6,998 nucleotides of DNA. Source: Spirochaetaceae bacterium (GTDB taxonomy: Bacteria > Spirochaetota > Spirochaetia > Treponematales > Breznakiellaceae). The position numbers and the translations under genes were made by a program. Every line of letters starts with the position of its first letter. Position 1 is the first letter of the stretch. Positions 6,725 to 6,998 of this stretch are shown one piece after another. The DNA is taken from contig JAITXS010000015.1 in NCBI GenBank assembly GCA_031284645.1, positions 1 to 6,998 of the forward strand, given 5' to 3'. The notes under the pieces were generated by a model. That model was given only the letters and a program-made list of their open reading frames with translations. It was not told where the DNA came from and ran no database searches.

Positions 6725-6759
6725 CATCCCCTTGACCCTTGCTTGCGGGTATGGGGTTT
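6709..6759. repeat. Overlapping, mutually exclusive inverted repeats around GGGTATGGGGTTT
   Basis: The right segment 6747-6759 can pair in two ways. CCCATACCC (6709-6717) pairs with GGGTATGGG (6747-6755), and AAACCCCAT (6719-6727) pairs with ATGGGGTTT (6751-6759). Each is a 9-bp perfect stem. The arms also overlap ACCCTAAACCC (6714-6724) of the 11-bp inverted repeat, so only some of the pairings can form together. Confidence 0.8.
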
Positions 6760-6770
6760 TGGTAATACCA
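6760..6770. repeat. 11-bp palindrome TGGTAATACCA
   Basis: Perfect 5-bp arms around a single A. It immediately follows the competing inverted repeats, 20 bp from the stop codon of the right-edge gene. Short enough to be chance, but it adds to the symmetry of this stretch. Confidence 0.45.
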
Positions 6771-6790
6771 GAAAGCCCGTACTCCGTACA

Positions 6791-6998
6791 TTAGTCTCCG
6801 CTGTAGACCGGCCGGAACCCATAATCGGGGCGCGCGGTGCTGGGGCCGTTGCCGTTACGATAAGCCACAAAACAGATCGTCGGACTACTATTGAAACTCC
6901 CGCCCCGCGCCACACGGGACAAACTCCCCGAAGGCTCAAAACACCACTCGACCACATTACCGCTCATGTCATACAGCCCTGCGTTATTCGCCTCCTTC
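6791..6998 (-). CDS. C-terminus of an FGE-sulfatase/SUMF1-fold (C-type-lectin-like) protein, partial
   Basis: The minus-strand frame enters from the right edge (first full codon 6997-6995) and ends at TAA 6793-6791, giving 68 residues. GLYDMSGNVVEWC (7-19), RVARGGSF (28-35), VAYRN (44-48) and YGFRPV (59-64) are the terminal signatures of the formylglycine-generating-enzyme (SUMF1) family, which has a C-type-lectin-like fold. The true enzyme carries a cysteine pair after GGS[YW]; here the first position is S37 and only the second, C42, remains, so sulfatase-activating oxidase activity is unlikely and a binding or display role is more plausible. From residue 36 to 61, 21 of 26 codons end in C or T. 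GC is about 58% by hand count, above the roughly 40% counted in fapA. Treponemes carry many such genes, some of them DGR targets. Confidence 0.9.
   Translation of the reverse strand, partial: KEANNAGLYDMSGNVVEWCFEPSGSLSRVARGGSFNSSPTICFVAYRNGNGPSTARPDYGFRPVYSGD

Noticed and set aside
6662..6770. CRISPR array
   Set aside because: Two short 12-bp direct copies with a 10-bp gap do not match CRISPR repeat and spacer lengths.
6652..6957. 101-residue minus-strand open frame starting MWSSGVLSLRG
   Set aside because: It overlaps the FGE-fold reading frame out of phase. The other frame carries clear family motifs and ends at 6791, so this is a shadow that also runs into the repeat block.

Overview
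The window looks like a spirochaete chromosome, most likely a Treponema. The main evidence is an ordered, same-strand run in which a flagellar sigma factor (FliA/WhiG type) is followed directly by a FapA/DUF342 protein, a small hydrophilic protein and a single-pass membrane protein with a coiled coil. This fits the gene order I recall downstream of flhF/flhG in treponemes. A formylglycine-generating-enzyme-fold gene at the right edge also fits. Species cannot be fixed from the sequence. A flagellar-gene stretch counted by hand is about 40% GC.

Positions 1-5986 (+ strand) form a compact run: the end of an unidentified upstream gene (stop at 117-119), an acidic two-helix membrane protein (141-872), fliA (880-1668), fapA with a Jag-like N-terminal domain (1681-3600), a 113-residue hydrophilic protein whose ATG abuts the fapA stop (3601-3942), a membrane/coiled-coil/HTH-like protein (about 4126-4746), and an RlmD/TrmA-type RNA uracil-C5 methyltransferase that overlaps it by 11 bp (4736-5986). 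Spacing up to 3942 is tight, 0 to 21 bp, and indicates one transcription unit. The only real gap is 3943-4125. It holds a perfect TATAAT box and a 15-bp palindrome, so a secondary promoter may drive the last two genes.

Positions 5987-6039 are a short convergent gap. On the minus strand, 6489-6040 encodes a small exported protein with a clear signal peptide, a strong Shine-Dalgarno and a good sigma70-type promoter at 6580-6551.

Positions 6656-6790 are a non-coding, repeat-rich stretch with a 12-bp direct repeat (22-bp period) and several competing inverted repeats. It lies just downstream of a minus-strand gene that enters from the right edge (6998-6791). That gene encodes the C-terminus of an FGE-sulfatase/C-type-lectin-fold protein. 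It is GC-richer (about 58% by hand count). It lacks one of the two FGE active-site cysteines, and its last codons are almost all NNC/NNT. It may be a dispersed variable-region target of a diversity-generating retroelement (DGR), but no template repeat or reverse transcriptase lies in the window. This right-hand end is the most interesting part; the flagellar block is largely conserved core.
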